A DNA stretch of 64,000 nucleotides from Romanomermis culicivorax (Eukaryota > Nematoda > Enoplea > Mermithida > Mermithidae). Position numbers and translations under genes: made by a program. The notes below the pieces were generated by a model. It did no database searches and was not told the origin of the DNA. It saw nothing but the letters and a program-made list of their open reading frames with translations. The DNA lies in contig CAWUHX010000158.1 in NCBI GenBank assembly GCA_963922205.1, positions 186,001 through 250,000 of the forward strand. Direction: 5' to 3'. Shown here one piece after another: positions 22,158 through 34,400 of the stretch (within the stretch, counting starts at the first letter, position 1; every line of letters starts with the position of its first letter).

Positions 22158-23266
22158 GGTCTATTGCCGATTGAGCGATTCCCATGTGAGCAATTCCGCA
22201 TTGAGCGAATTTCTGAATGTGCCAATTCCCTATCGGGCTATTCAAAACGAGCGATATATAATGTAATAACACTTTCTTCAGATTTTCGTTCTTTACCTAT
22301 TTTTCTTTGCATATATTTCTTTTTTTCGTTCTTTGTGTTGCTTATGTTTTCGTTTGTGTTTGTTTTTGCATTTTTATCTTTTGTCTCTGCTTTCTTTCAT
22401 TTTCTTTTTCTTGTCCACTAATTTTTGTTTGCTCATGAAACAATACATTACAAGTTGTCATTTTTACTAAGCATTGTCTCCCATGTAATTGTTATACAAT
22501 TCAGCACGCTCTATTTCTTATTTAATTTTATCCTTTGTGATTTTTTCTTCCTTCTTATCTACTTCTTATCTTAGTTTTTTGTTTTTACTTCTTTATCTTT
22601 ATCTTTTTCTATTATCCAGATTCTTTCTTTTTTTCTTTTTTCGCATTATTTTTTCTTTCTTACCTGCTGTTTTCTCTATCTGGCTTCGTCACTTTTTTCA
22701 TGCTTTCTTTTTCTTTTTCTAATGCTTTTCCATCTATTTTCACTTATTCTCAATGTGTTCATTTTTGTTGACGTTTCCTTCCTCTTGATGTGTTGTTTCT
22801 TCCTCCATTTTTTGTTTATGTTTTTTTACGAAGATTTTCACACTTATAACGATAAAGGACTCAAGCATGCCGAAATGTTCAAGAATTATACGAGAGACTG
22901 CGGTTATTTAAAATGACAACTTCTAGTGTAGTGTATCATGAACAAAAAAAATATAAAATTAGATGTCAAGAACGAAGAAAATGAAAGAAGGCACAGACAA
23001 AAGATGAAAACGTAAAAACATGCATATACAAAAACATAAGCAATACACACGGAAAACGGATGAAAAAATAAAAACATACATAGAAAAATATGAGGTGAAG
23101 AAGGAAAATATGAAGAAAGTGTTTTTATATTCTACGGCTTGCAATGAGGAATTCGCTCATTTGGAACTTTGCTCAATTGGGAATTGTCTCAATTGGGAAT
23201 GCCTCAATTGGAAATTCGCTCACTGGGGAATCGCTTATTTGAGAACCGCTCACATGAGAATACCTC
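22158..23266 (+). mobile_element. Foldback element, family 1, copy A
   Basis: 1109 bp flanked by the 9-bp duplication GCCCTCAAT (22149-22157, 23267-23275). Each end is an array of a 14-15-bp unit (GAGCGATTCCCA-like; inverted at the right end as TGGGAATCGCTC-like). Inside these, both arms continue as a T-rich/A-rich inverted repeat to about 22515 and 22860. The T-rich centre yields only low-complexity frames. The same element recurs at 34168. Confidence 0.82.
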
Positions 23267-23275
23267 GCCCTCAAT

Positions 23276-23998
23276 ATTCCCCAGCCCGAGCAAAATCGTC
23301 AGATACTTCCTGAACTTTTTCCATTTTTGGTAACGTTTCAGATACTGTACATACATGGTAATAATGCTTGAGCCCCTTTTTTGTTTTTTTCTCACTGACT
23401 CCCAAGAAAAGTCAAAGGAAGCCCCTCGCCCGAAAACTCTTGTGATGCCTGTCTGCAGAACTTCCCTCTAATGAGTAAGATTTTTTAGTCACACGTTATA
23501 AACTAAGACGCAATTTCTGACAGGCCCAACCTTCTCTATGATAAGCTGAAAATTAATCATATTTCAAAATGAGATACTATGGGTAGTTTCATTCATTGAG
23601 TTCTGTGATACCATTGGTTTTGTTTAAAATTAAAATTCACACCACTACAGTATGCCGAAGTTTGAAAAGTATTTGTCGGCAGTTTTTAGTGATCTTGCTA
23701 GCCAAGCGATATTTCAGGTTTGGAGTGATCTTATTTGAAAAATGAATATTCATTTTACACAACAAAGGATAGGCGACCTTTTGAGATAATATTACAGAGA
23801 ATTATTGCATATCACACTTTTTAAGGGAGTTTGAAGTGCCGAAAATGAGCCGTCATAATTGGAAGCGTTTTGTTCATGAGCATTCACGAGCACCTCCCCA
23901 TCCGATGCCGATGAATTTTATTTTCTCAATTTATAGCTAATGCATTCTTACTGTATTGGTAACATTTTCATCCAAATTCATGTACGTTTGAGGAGCTG
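23276..23998. other. No recognised gene
   Basis: AT-rich, no long open frame, no repeat noted. Confidence 0.35.
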
Positions 23999-24006
23999 CA
24001 CAGCTC

Positions 24007-24881
24007 GATTGTTTGCCCTTTCCCCGACCATCTCTCTTGCCCGACTATCCCTTTTACCAGACCATCCCTTTTCCCCGACTAATGCTTAAAATAAATACAA
24101 AAAATCTCCTTTCCCCGAGCATCCCTTTTCCCGACCATCCTTTTTTCCCGACTAATGTTATGAATGAAGTGAGAAAAATTTATGCCTTATTACAAAAATT
24201 GCCTGCAAGAAAATTTAAACTGAGCTACACATCATTTTCACACGGATGTTTTCCCACGCCCACAGCAGGTATATAAAGCAAAGAATTTTTTATTAGTTTA
24301 GTCTTAGTTCTTTAATTTCTTGTCAAAAATGAAAGATTATGGTCCTGCAACATATTCTTACCAAACATCGAAAATCGACTTCATTAAAATGGGAGAGTTT
24401 GGCTAATCCGAATCATTTTTATGTTTTTCAAAAGAATAAATCTGTTGGACTGGTAAATGACTCGATCACGGGATTGCTCTGAAAACACATGCTCTGTTAT
24501 GGAAAATACAGTCACACATAGACTCTTTTTTTGGAGATATTTTACATATCTCAAAAAAAAATTTGGAGATATGAAAAAGGTTATCTGTTGAAGCTATCAG
24601 AATTTTTCATTCTGATTTACTATGCAACGGAATAACAATGTGCGTTCATTTTCATGAAACACCCTGTATGTAATTGCTTTATTGATAAAGAAATTTTAAA
24701 CAAAAAAATGTGCGATAAATATCAATGCTTGGGGAATCGGAATTATTTCAAAAATAGTGTCGTCCGACAAACTTCACATTGCTTGGGGAATTGGGACTTA
24801 AAGCATTGGTCGGGGAAAAAGGGATGGTCGGAGAAAAGGATGGTCGAGGAATGGGGGTGGTCTGGGAATGGAAATACAACC
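24007..24881 (+). mobile_element. Foldback element, family 2
   Basis: 875 bp flanked by the perfect 8-bp duplication CACAGCTC (23999-24006, 24882-24889). The left arm (24015-24150) repeats TTTTCCCCGACCATCCC; the right arm (24730-24875) repeats the inverse GGTCGGGGAAAAGGGAT. Terminal bases agree as GATTGT/GGTTGT. No coding capacity. The architecture is as in family 1, but the repeat unit is unrelated. Confidence 0.8.
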
Positions 24882-24889
24882 CACAGCTC

Positions 24890-26203
24890 TGATGAAGGCA
24901 TACGTATGGAAATCGCTCAGGAGTCCCTTGTGATACATTTATCAACTATTTTACAGATGTATCAAATGTCCAACAGACTACTGTTTGATGTGTTAATTGT
25001 CTCATGAACAAATATTTTACACTCTGCAAGAAAGTTTAAACTGTTGAAAAGGAGAATCACAAAAAAAGAAAAATCATATTCAGGGGCACGCCCGATTACC
25101 TTCGACCATAGTGCCTCGGAATTTGATATTTTTGTTCTTTAGATCATATATTCCTACAGTAACTGCTCATCATAATTATCGCCCACAGTTTTGGCAGCTG
25201 TAGAGATTCGCGCACACTGCACCTATAAAGTTTGCTATACTGGACAGGCACTTCCATCTACTGTCATTTGATCTATTTTCGTGCGCCTAATATTATGTGG
25301 TGTGAAACAGGATGCCTTTATCTTTAGAACACTTTCTCACAGCTTATAATATAGGCCGGAGTGAGACAGCCGACATTTATTTTGTAACATTGAGCTCGCA
25401 GCTTCGATTTTTCACTCAAATTCCTGAAGAGCGGAATCTTTGTTGCATTTCTTCTGAGACACTCTGTTGCACAACCATTTTAAACAGATGGATGAAATTT
25501 CACCAGTGATTCGACTGGCATATTTTCTTATTGTACGTCTAATCTGAACATTTCCAATGTTTCCTGCACCCCATTAATGGCATGCACTACCACGCGAAAT
25601 TGATTGCCCACGAAGGACGCGTCGGGTATGCGACCAGGATGCGCGTGGAACGCGTCCTGGACGCTTCACTTTACCGAGAATCAATTTGGCACGTCGTGTA
25701 GTTAATGTCACAAAAAATGAAAAATTTTACTGATGTTTTCCTATAGAAGCACACATTATTTGGCAGATGTGAAAGAAAGGTCAACTGTGGTCATACTGTT
25801 GGTCAAAAAAGTGCATCTCCACTGCACCTTGTGAAAAATCTATGATTGGCGGCTTTTCAATGATTGTCAATTATAACAAATAATCGAAGTTTTCTTCGTG
25901 CTGCTGTCTCGGACGGGACAGAAAAAATTCTACGGCATCCTACAGGAAGGTGCCCAAAAAACGGCAAATGACTTTTTCGGTTTATTTTGACGTCCTTTTT
26001 GACACTTTAAAAAATCATAAAAAGTGCAAAGTAAAGAATTGAAAAAAAAATTTGCATAGAGAGCATGATCTTCTGCATGCAATAATTATTTGGCTACAGG
26101 GTCACGTCTTTCCTGAGCTGTGATATTTCGGAACACGTATGCGGACCAAAAAATGTAAAAATTCCAAACTATGGGCACTGCAGCTATGCGAATTTTGACT
26201 TTT
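24890..26203. other. No recognised gene
   Basis: Frames at 25312-25509 lack any known domain. A GC-rich patch at 25610-25700 contains repeats of GACGCG/CGCGTCC; otherwise plain AT-rich DNA. Confidence 0.35.
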
Positions 26204-26213
26204 ATGCGGAATG

Positions 26214-27107
26214 GCGCTATGCCATTAGGACGCAGGACATTAGGACGCAAGGACATTAGGACTCAAAGACACTAGGAGGCAGAACTTTTAACATCCGAGG
26301 ACGTTAAAACATATAATCCTGTCACAAAATAATCGAATTTATTGCTGCATGGAAATTTTTCCCGGCATTAATTTTATTATATGAAAGATATGTGTTAATA
26401 ATGTACAATTTTTGTTCATGATTTCATTTTTTTAATGAGAGAAAGTGACACTCAAGAAAAATCAAGCCCTTGTCTTTTCGAGATCCAGTGACACACCTGA
26501 TCCATTTGCATGTCCAAATGCTAACATGAGAGGAACAAATATTAATGAATTTTTACAATTCTAGCACTTTCTGTTATTTTTTGGCTCCCACTAAAATTTT
26601 ATGGTTCCCTATTATTTTGCAAAACAAACTTCTCGTAAGACATTTTCTATAAGACTCCAGGATGTGACGTTTTGGGACTTTTCCAATATCGTTTAAACAT
26701 ATACTGAACATTAGTTTCCCACGGTACATACACAGCTTTCTTTTTGTCTAAAAATAGAATCAATATTTTTTAGGTGTAAACTGAGCATGAACTGTCACTG
26801 CTTTTCAAACTCATTCGAAAACAGAAAAAGTTGCAATGTGGGAGGCATTCAAGACTCTTCAGTTTCTTTGAACCCACTTCTAAGTGAGCCTCCAGAACAG
26901 TGAATAATACCCTTCAGATTGACTTTCACAAATTCTGGGGTTAAATTTCTGCGTCCTAATGTCCTTGCGTCCTAATGTCCTGCGTCCTAATGTCTTTGCG
27001 TCCTAATGTCTTGCGTCCCAATGTCCTGTGTCCTAATGTCCCTGCATCCTAATGTCTGCGTCCTATTGTCTGCGTCATAATGTCTTGCGTCCTAGTGACG
27101 CGTCACG
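26214..27107 (+). mobile_element. Foldback element, family 3
   Basis: 894 bp flanked by the perfect 10-bp duplication ATGCGGAATG (26204-26213, 27108-27117). The left arm has about four units of TTAGGACGCAAGGACA; the right arm (26945-27095) has about eleven inverted units (TGCGTCCTAATGTCC). The middle, about 700 bp, has no gene. Confidence 0.82.
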
Positions 27108-27117
27108 ATGCGGAATG

Positions 27118-28230
27118 AATCCTGTCACGATACTCAAGACGTCCCATGTTCAGATGTTTAGTAATATTCAGCTTATCATTGGTCAATGGACCAAAAAGTT
27201 GAATCTCTCAGAAATCGTGTCTTAAATCCGTGCGTGCATCTTTTCGAGTGGTCTTTTCGAACACGGATATCAAAGAACAAGTAATTTGTTGGCGAAATGT
27301 TCAAAGACAGGTCTTACTGTAGTGTGTTCCCTTTGTTCAATTTATTGAATTTGTGTTTATGTTTTTATTTGTATTTTTTCTCTATTTTCAGGAAGAAAAC
27401 GATGATAAATCTGTAATTATGAATTTTTCAGTCATTTTTTTGTTTTGCTATATCCATCATATTGTAATTGTGGAATGTCGGAGCCACAAGTGGTTTTCTT
27501 CTCACAACCTAGCGTAATGAGTATAATTTATTTTTCCAACTACGAACATCATATTTTCGACTACCATAGAAATAAAATATCAACAAACATTGAAATGTTC
27601 ATAAGCTTGGATTTTCCAATTCCAAGCACACCGATTATTATTTGAAAATTATGGAAGGTCAACAATCCAGAAAATCGAAATGCTTCGGAAAACATTCCAT
27701 CATAAACCGATATGGGCTGTGGAAATATTTGGGAAAGATCAACAATCCATCCAAATGTTCATTGCTTTAAAATTGTAGTCATATGAGATATTTATTGACA
27801 TATTATTTATGGGTTAAAATTTTTCCAGGTTATAGAATAAACGAAAGCCAACATACGGATTATTATTCTGTGGTCTAATTTCATTCACTTCCATGTAATG
27901 TGCAAGCTTCTTGAAAGACAAGAACGAAACAAAAAACTACGACAATAGAACAAAATGGGGAAAATGAATTTGTCTTTTATCCTTCTAACAAAAGCAATAA
28001 TTTATTTGAAAATAAGTACCGGGAAAAAAGGAATCACGTGTCACTAACCTCAAAATTGTTTTTTCTTTAATTAGGACTGTTACTGGTGATATTTATTTTA
28101 TTGCCTCACTTAATACAAAAACATATCTTTCATACATAGTTTTGGAAATTCCGAAAGTCGACTTTCCCGATTAACTTTTCTTGTTCTTCCATGTTTTGCG
28201 CAAATGAGTGCTTTCTTTGGAGGGTCGGTG
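27118..28230. other. No recognised gene
   Basis: AT-rich; the frame at 27445-27645 has no recognisable domain. Confidence 0.35.
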
Positions 28231-28340
28231 CCAGATCCGCTACCTAGTGCACATCCGCTATCTAGTGCACAACCGATACCTAGTGCACATCCGCTACCAT
28301 AGTCAGATCCGCTACCTAGTGCGCATCTGCTACTTTCTGC
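28231..28340 (+). repeat. Tandem array, foldback family 4
   Basis: About six units of an 18-bp repeat (GATCCGCTACCTAGTGCA) in the same orientation as 29376-29467. It may be a solo arm of a broken element. Frames through it encode Gly-Ser-Cys-Ala-Leu repeats that only mirror the array. Confidence 0.65.
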
Positions 28341-29187
28341 TGAGGTATATAAGTAACACGTTACATTTACTTTTTGCGTTGAATAACCTAGGCAGGATTT
28401 CATTATGGAAGAATGTACAGTATACATTTACAAATTATTAGGCTCAGTTAATTTTTTTTACCAATTAGATGGCGCATGTATCATGAAAATTAAAAATTTC
28501 ATTCGTTAAAAATTGGGAAATATGCGGTTGCAACCGATGCGATTCAAAAGTTTCTATTTTCCCCATATTTTCAGAAGTTGCAAGAAATTGTGTTCTGCCA
28601 AATGCGTGCCACGAACCCCGGTGAGATGCAGGGGTTTGTTGTTCTAAACCCAGGGTTATCCCAATAATTTTCGATAGAAATGGGATAATTGCCATGGATC
28701 CACGTTTGCTGAAAATAATCAGTCCTTGGTCTACTCGGGAGGTATATTCAACAATAGTTTTTTTTTTAATTTTGAACTCAAAATGATAAAATACTTAAAA
28801 ATAATTTTAAAAAAGTATTTGAAAAAAATTAAAAAAACAAAACGAAAACGATATTTTCATCACCCGGATTGGTACAGGCAAAGAATGAAAAACGTCCGTC
28901 TACGCTGATTGTTCTGTCACTCGAGTTGCTTGTGTGGTCACTTTGTTATGTAAATAAGAATTTTTCACGCATTAGAATGTGATTGCGTGGACATTTTTTG
29001 ATTTTATTACGTATGTTTACTCATTAGTGATTTATCTTTAGGTAGACTCTCTGTAGTATAACGTTTTTTAACCATTCTTGCTGTTCCATAAAAGTAGCAA
29101 ACAAAATATTTTTTACCACGCAGAACGCCTACCGTATTCCATTTTCTTTCATTCTTTTGTCTTCGGAAAACCCTCATGAAAACAATA

Positions 29188-29497
29188 GCAAAACCTTTTT
29201 CACCGTTTTTGCTGTCTAGTAGCGGATCTGACTCTGGTAGCGGATGTGCACTAAGTAGCGGTCGTGCATTAGGTAGCGGATGTGCAGTAGGTAGCGGATC
29301 TGCTGCCCAATCACATTTTTTGTGGGGACAAAAATACAAAATAGTACTTATTGAATGAACATCCAAAGAAGATTGGGTAGCAGATCCGCTACCTACTGCA
29401 CATCCGCTACCTAGTGCACGACCGCTACTTAGTGCATATCCGCTACCATAGTCAGATCCGCTATTAGACAACAAAAAGGGTGAAAAAGGTTTTTTGT
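29188..29497 (+). mobile_element. Foldback element, family 4 (hairpin)
   Basis: Two arms of the 18-bp unit face each other: TAGCGGATGTGCACTAGG-type (29215-29310) and its inverse (29376-29467). The inverted similarity extends outward through AAAACCTTTTTCACC at both sides. The loop is only about 65 bp. I could not define the target duplication. Confidence 0.7.
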
Positions 29498-31415
29498 CCC
29501 CACAAAAAATGTGCATCCGTTTCGTCACTACGATGGACGTTATTTTGTACTTTATTTCAACGCTGTCCAGAGTCTGTTCAGTCGAAAACTGCCTCGATAA
29601 CAAATTTTCGTACTTATTTCTTTATTGTGTTATTGTCTTCATTTATGAGAAAGCAGGCCCTGTGAATTGTATGGTAAAGCAAACTAGAATTGTTAGATTG
29701 TCCTGGGGTACTGTATGAATTGCTTCGACGATATGCTACGTGGCTAGATTCTCAAGTGAAAACTTTCAGAGATCCTACCAGGAGGAAACATCCTACCTGC
29801 AACAGATAGCCTTTCTTTTCTGAGTAATGTATGACTACAGTATACCATCAATTAGCCATACTTATTCATTGCTAACTATTTTGTGTTAACTTTTATCTAT
29901 TTCTAAAAAACAACAGGTAGGCTATAAGCTTGACCACTTAAACGAATAACTGAGACACCGGGTCCCTGTAATTATATTAGTGCGAAGGTATTCACTGAAC
30001 CAAGCACAAAAACTACTGAGGTCCGTTGCATGGAATATTTGAGGACTTAAGACTTGTATTCTTTCTTTAAAAATGACAAAAATGAAAACTACCGTCAGAA
30101 TCCTTTATACAAAACTTTTAATTAAATTTTTTCACTTAAATCATGGATGGAAGCTAATTGATTAGGCTTACATTTTCCAATCCAATGTGAAACGTGGTTT
30201 AGCAGATAATCGTCAAAATTTGGAATAATAAGTTTTAAAACTCTACGTGCCAAACTGTAACTACAAGTTACAAAAAATTCTTGCTGAAAGCCTCTATAAG
30301 CTAAAAGTGAAAAAAGGCCTTTTTTCAGGATTTTTTTGTCATTCAACGACGCTTCGACAAATGCAGACAAATTACATACCCCCAAACAACCGAGGACCGC
30401 TTCTGAACAGTGTTTTAAGACATTTCTATGTCCTAAGACATAGCTTTACTATCGAAAAGTTGTCTTAAGACACAGCTACACTGCAGAAACGGCCGAGCGA
30501 CAGGGGAGAATACATGTCTTCAAATTTTGTCCTTAATGATCACCCCTCATCCTTCGCATGTGGTTAGAAGTTGGCCAAGAATATCAGATTTGGTTCAGTT
30601 GGCGAGATGAATTCTATCTATATTTATCGACTCTACAGCAATTAGGCTTTTCTAATTTAATTTTATATAAAAACTTACTACAATATATGCATGAAAGTGA
30701 GTCCAGCGCAATTCGAAACACAGTAAACTTTGTCGAAGTCAGTTCCAAAAGTCCCTTGGTGTGGTGAAAAGATAACGTACTCGGAAATCGCCCTACAACA
30801 TTTGTAGCTTTACAAGTTTTTTAGACACCGGACCGCAATAGGTTTTGCATTTGTCCACTGATCAACGTCCGACAAATCAAACAACATTGCCCAAATTTCA
30901 TTTTTTCATCAGCTGCAGCTTAGGCTGTAACATGACTCACTATGTTGTATCATTGCCGGGTGTAACTAAAGCTGCAGCTTAACTCATGGACAAAACATGT
31001 CGGGAAAATAAAGCTATAGCATAGGCTGTAGCATAACAACACTGATATAACATGCGAAGTTGAACTAGATCTCAAAGTGTAATATTACGTATCTTACATT
31101 TTGTATAGGAGTTAAGCTGCAGCTATGGTGCAGCTCATCAGGAGCTTCGGTCTCTTCGATGAAAGTGTACGCAAATCTCCGGTTTCTGGTGTAGAATATT
31201 GTACAGTTTTAAAATTTAGAGATAAATTATTTGACTACGATAAATAAAACAGTGTTTGGAAGCCGTACTGTAAAACAAACATTACCGAACACCGTTTTCT
31301 GATTAACGTGAAAATTCTCCCAATAATTTTCTAAAATCATTTACTCAGCTGATGTATTGGTAAATTTTCGGCTTATGTGTGTTAAAATTTTCTATAAAAT
31401 GAGCAGCCCATAACG
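29498..31415. other. Mostly non-coding; one possible minus-strand exon
   Basis: Apart from the exon candidate at 30172-30300 there is no recognised gene. Palindromic AGCTGCAGCTTA / TAAGCTGCAGCT motifs at about 30910, 30973 and 31110 suggest a decayed hairpin repeat. The frame at 30558-30767 is unassigned. Confidence 0.35.
30172..30300 (-). CDS. Possible single exon of unknown gene
   Basis: On the minus strand a polypyrimidine-AG acceptor (TTTTTCACTTTTAG) precedes 129 nt of open, protein-like sequence (YRGFQQEFFVTCSYSLARR...) that ends at a T|GTAAGC donor, again phase 1 to phase 1. No neighbouring exon or family was found, so it may be chance or a transposon relic. Confidence 0.25.
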
Positions 31416-31499
31416 TTGAAAATCATTTCTAATCCGATTCCATATCTGCATATCTTCGCGAATTTCATTGTTCGAGCGATACTGTCTACAGCATCCCGA

Positions 31500-34400
31500 A
31501 TGACATTGACGATGATCGGGCCAAATTCCTACGTAGGCCGCACAGACGGCGTTTCGTTGACAACGGTGATAGCGCTGACAGCTTTCCTGTATTTTGGCGG
31601 AGCACAAGGCCAAGGAATCCCACGCGATTGGTGCGCGAAAGGAGCTGGAAACGAGAATCAAACATTCTTCATATGGGCGGACAGCGAGTACAATGCATAT
31701 CATTGCAGCGTCGAAAACGCAGTGATAGAAACAAAAAATATTTCTTGTAAGTTTTTTCCAATTCAATATGGTCAAAATTTAATTAAAATGATAAATATTC
31801 GAAACTCATTTCCAAATTTTCCGTTTACGGGTCTCACTTTAAGGCATGTCCTACTCATTTTCATCTGATCATCAAGTAATTCCTTCACAAATATTCCGGT
31901 GAAACGATCGTTCCATTCTCGATCGTTCATAAAAAAATTATAACTGCTCCATGGCGTACGATATTCAAAGAGTTCCACATACTCTAGCCCAAAAATGAGT
32001 TACACCTGAAAATGACATACACTGTGTCGATCAACGGTGGTGATAATCATTCTGCCGATTTTTAAAAATGAATTTGTGAGGTGGGCAGCAGTTGCAGACT
32101 CATTGTTGCTTCTTTAATAACTTTTTTTAAATGAGAAAATATAAAGTAAGGTGGCACATAGCAAAACAAAATTTTCTTCCCAAACATGTCGCATGCACAC
32201 TGGATGTTTTTCTGGGTTTTTGATTATCTTTGCATATATTCCCTAAAAGCAAAGCTAAAAGTACCCTTATGATGCCTCGGGCAGGCTTCCTATGCTCAGC
32301 ATGTAAAAAAATCGGCGACAGTCCTGAAAAAATACTGTTCTATTTTCCGGATTTCATTCCCGATTCCTAGAATTGAAATCGGCGTTGACAAAAAGCTGCA
32401 AAATTTTTTCACATCTGAAATGGAAAAATCTGGAACAGTCGCCGATGAAAAGTTCCACCGATTCGGAATGTGAACAGAGTCAGCAACAGTTTACAACAAA
32501 AATTATCAGCCCTGTGCTTAATGTCGGCTTCCGACAGATCATAAATTTGACTTTTTAGAAGAAAAAATGTTGATTTTCTCAGAAAAAATATGCCAACACA
32601 ACAATCGAGCGAAGCAACACGAATGATTTCTACAGCAGGCACTCTTGACAAGATGGCGCATTCTGCCGAAAAATACGGAAATATTTATAGTATACTGTAT
32701 TCAGGAATTTAAAAACGGTATGGTTATTATATAATGACAAAAACGTATTATTTTTGACATTTCAATTCAAATTGAAGCTAAAAGAAACCAAGGTTGATAT
32801 GATTGATTACACGTAGCGCAGACCAACGCAGAATGAACTACCTGAAAACAGGAAAGTTTAGGGAGCTCAAAAGCTCACAAGCTCAAAGTTTAGGGATCAA
32901 ACCCCAGTGCCAAGCAATAATTTAGTAAAAATTATTCTAATTGTCATAGCCTGAAGAAGAAAGTAGGTACACCACCGAAACGTCGCTAGCTACTATATTA
33001 TTGTGTGTTATACTAATGAAAGTGTTTCACATTTTTATGCGATTGTAAGGTCAATAATAGCCAACAATGAATCCTTATTATACCCAGTCGCAAACAGCAT
33101 TTTGGAAATTGTTAGAAAGCAAAATTTCAGAAATGCTGTAAAGAAATCATAACAGTTATCCGAAGGGAAAGCTATTATTCAGTTTCTTTTGCTGAATACA
33201 CTTGTGTCCACATTTACATATTAAATTGATATTTGGCTTTCCAACAGTGATGTAAAGTTCTCCGGAATATCTCGGAAAATGATAACTTATGATTGAATTT
33301 TTTACTTTCACTATAGCAAGACAATATTTGACAGTTTTCCACAATTTTTCATTCTAGGCGGATAGACTTGTCATAAATATGTGCAGCATAGATAATTTGG
33401 GAGGTCAGCTACAATTTTGTTTCAAAAATGCTCAGAACTCAGTCAAAATTGATCAAAATGCTTTAAAATTTTGTCTTTCGATGTTTCTCTTTTTTCCAAA
33501 TAATTTTCTACATTTTTATATGAAATTTCCTAGGTTTTGTGTAAAAATGTGGAAATTCCAAAAATGACAATTCTGCCGATGGTCAGCCAACCATCCGAAT
33601 CCCGTCCCACGAGAACATGTGTGTTTGTCGGTCTTTTTCTGGTCAGCATACACTGTTTTTCTGGTCATTAGTGAGCAAACCGCTGGACGAAATTCTACGG
33701 AATCCCTAAGGAGTACCCTACTTTTAGATTGAAAGTGAATTGAATAGCGTTCTGACATTGAGATACGGGCAATTATGCGCTTGTGCAAAATTTGAAAATC
33801 ACCGTAATTGGTCGCTTACTATATTTCGAAGACAGTCACGTTCATTCTCGTCATTCCTTTGCACCTTCCTGGGAAACATGATTTTATGTGACACGGCAAG
33901 CTATTGCTTTCTGTAGAGAACTGACCGGAAGAATACAAAAATTTCTGACTGAAATTCACGCTTCACATATGCCGCATTTTTGATTTTATGTCAGTAAGTA
34001 AATAATGCCTTCAATTCATCCCCCGACAGTGTATTTTATTGGATGACAAAGTTTGACCCCGATTATGAGTAATAAATGCCAAAGAGATGCCAAGCTACAA
34101 GTAAAATATAAGGAATTTAAAACAAAAATTTGCAATCTTTTTATTTGATCCGTTAGTGGGCAACAACGGGGTATTCCCACGTGAGCGATTCCTAAGTGAG
34201 CGATTCCAAAGTGAGCGATTCCCAGGTAAGCGAATTCATAAGTGAGCGAATTCCCAATTGAGCGATTCCCATGTAGGCGATTCCCAATCAAGCGAATTCC
34301 CAAGTGAGTGAATTCCCAATTCAGCGATTCTCATGTGAGCGATTCCCAATTGAGCGAATTCCCGAGGGAGTGAATTCCAAGTGAGCGATTCCCCATTGAA

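Noticed and set aside
22164-22916. Three hydrophobic plus-strand ORFs rich in Phe, Leu and Ser
   Set aside because: They are translations of the T-rich arm of a foldback element; no family pattern, and the same composition recurs in copy B (34412-35029).
29007-29603. 198-aa minus-strand ORF with Gly-Ser-Gly-Cys-Ala-Leu repeats
   Set aside because: It crosses both arms and the loop of a hairpin repeat; the peptide repeats mirror the 18-bp unit.
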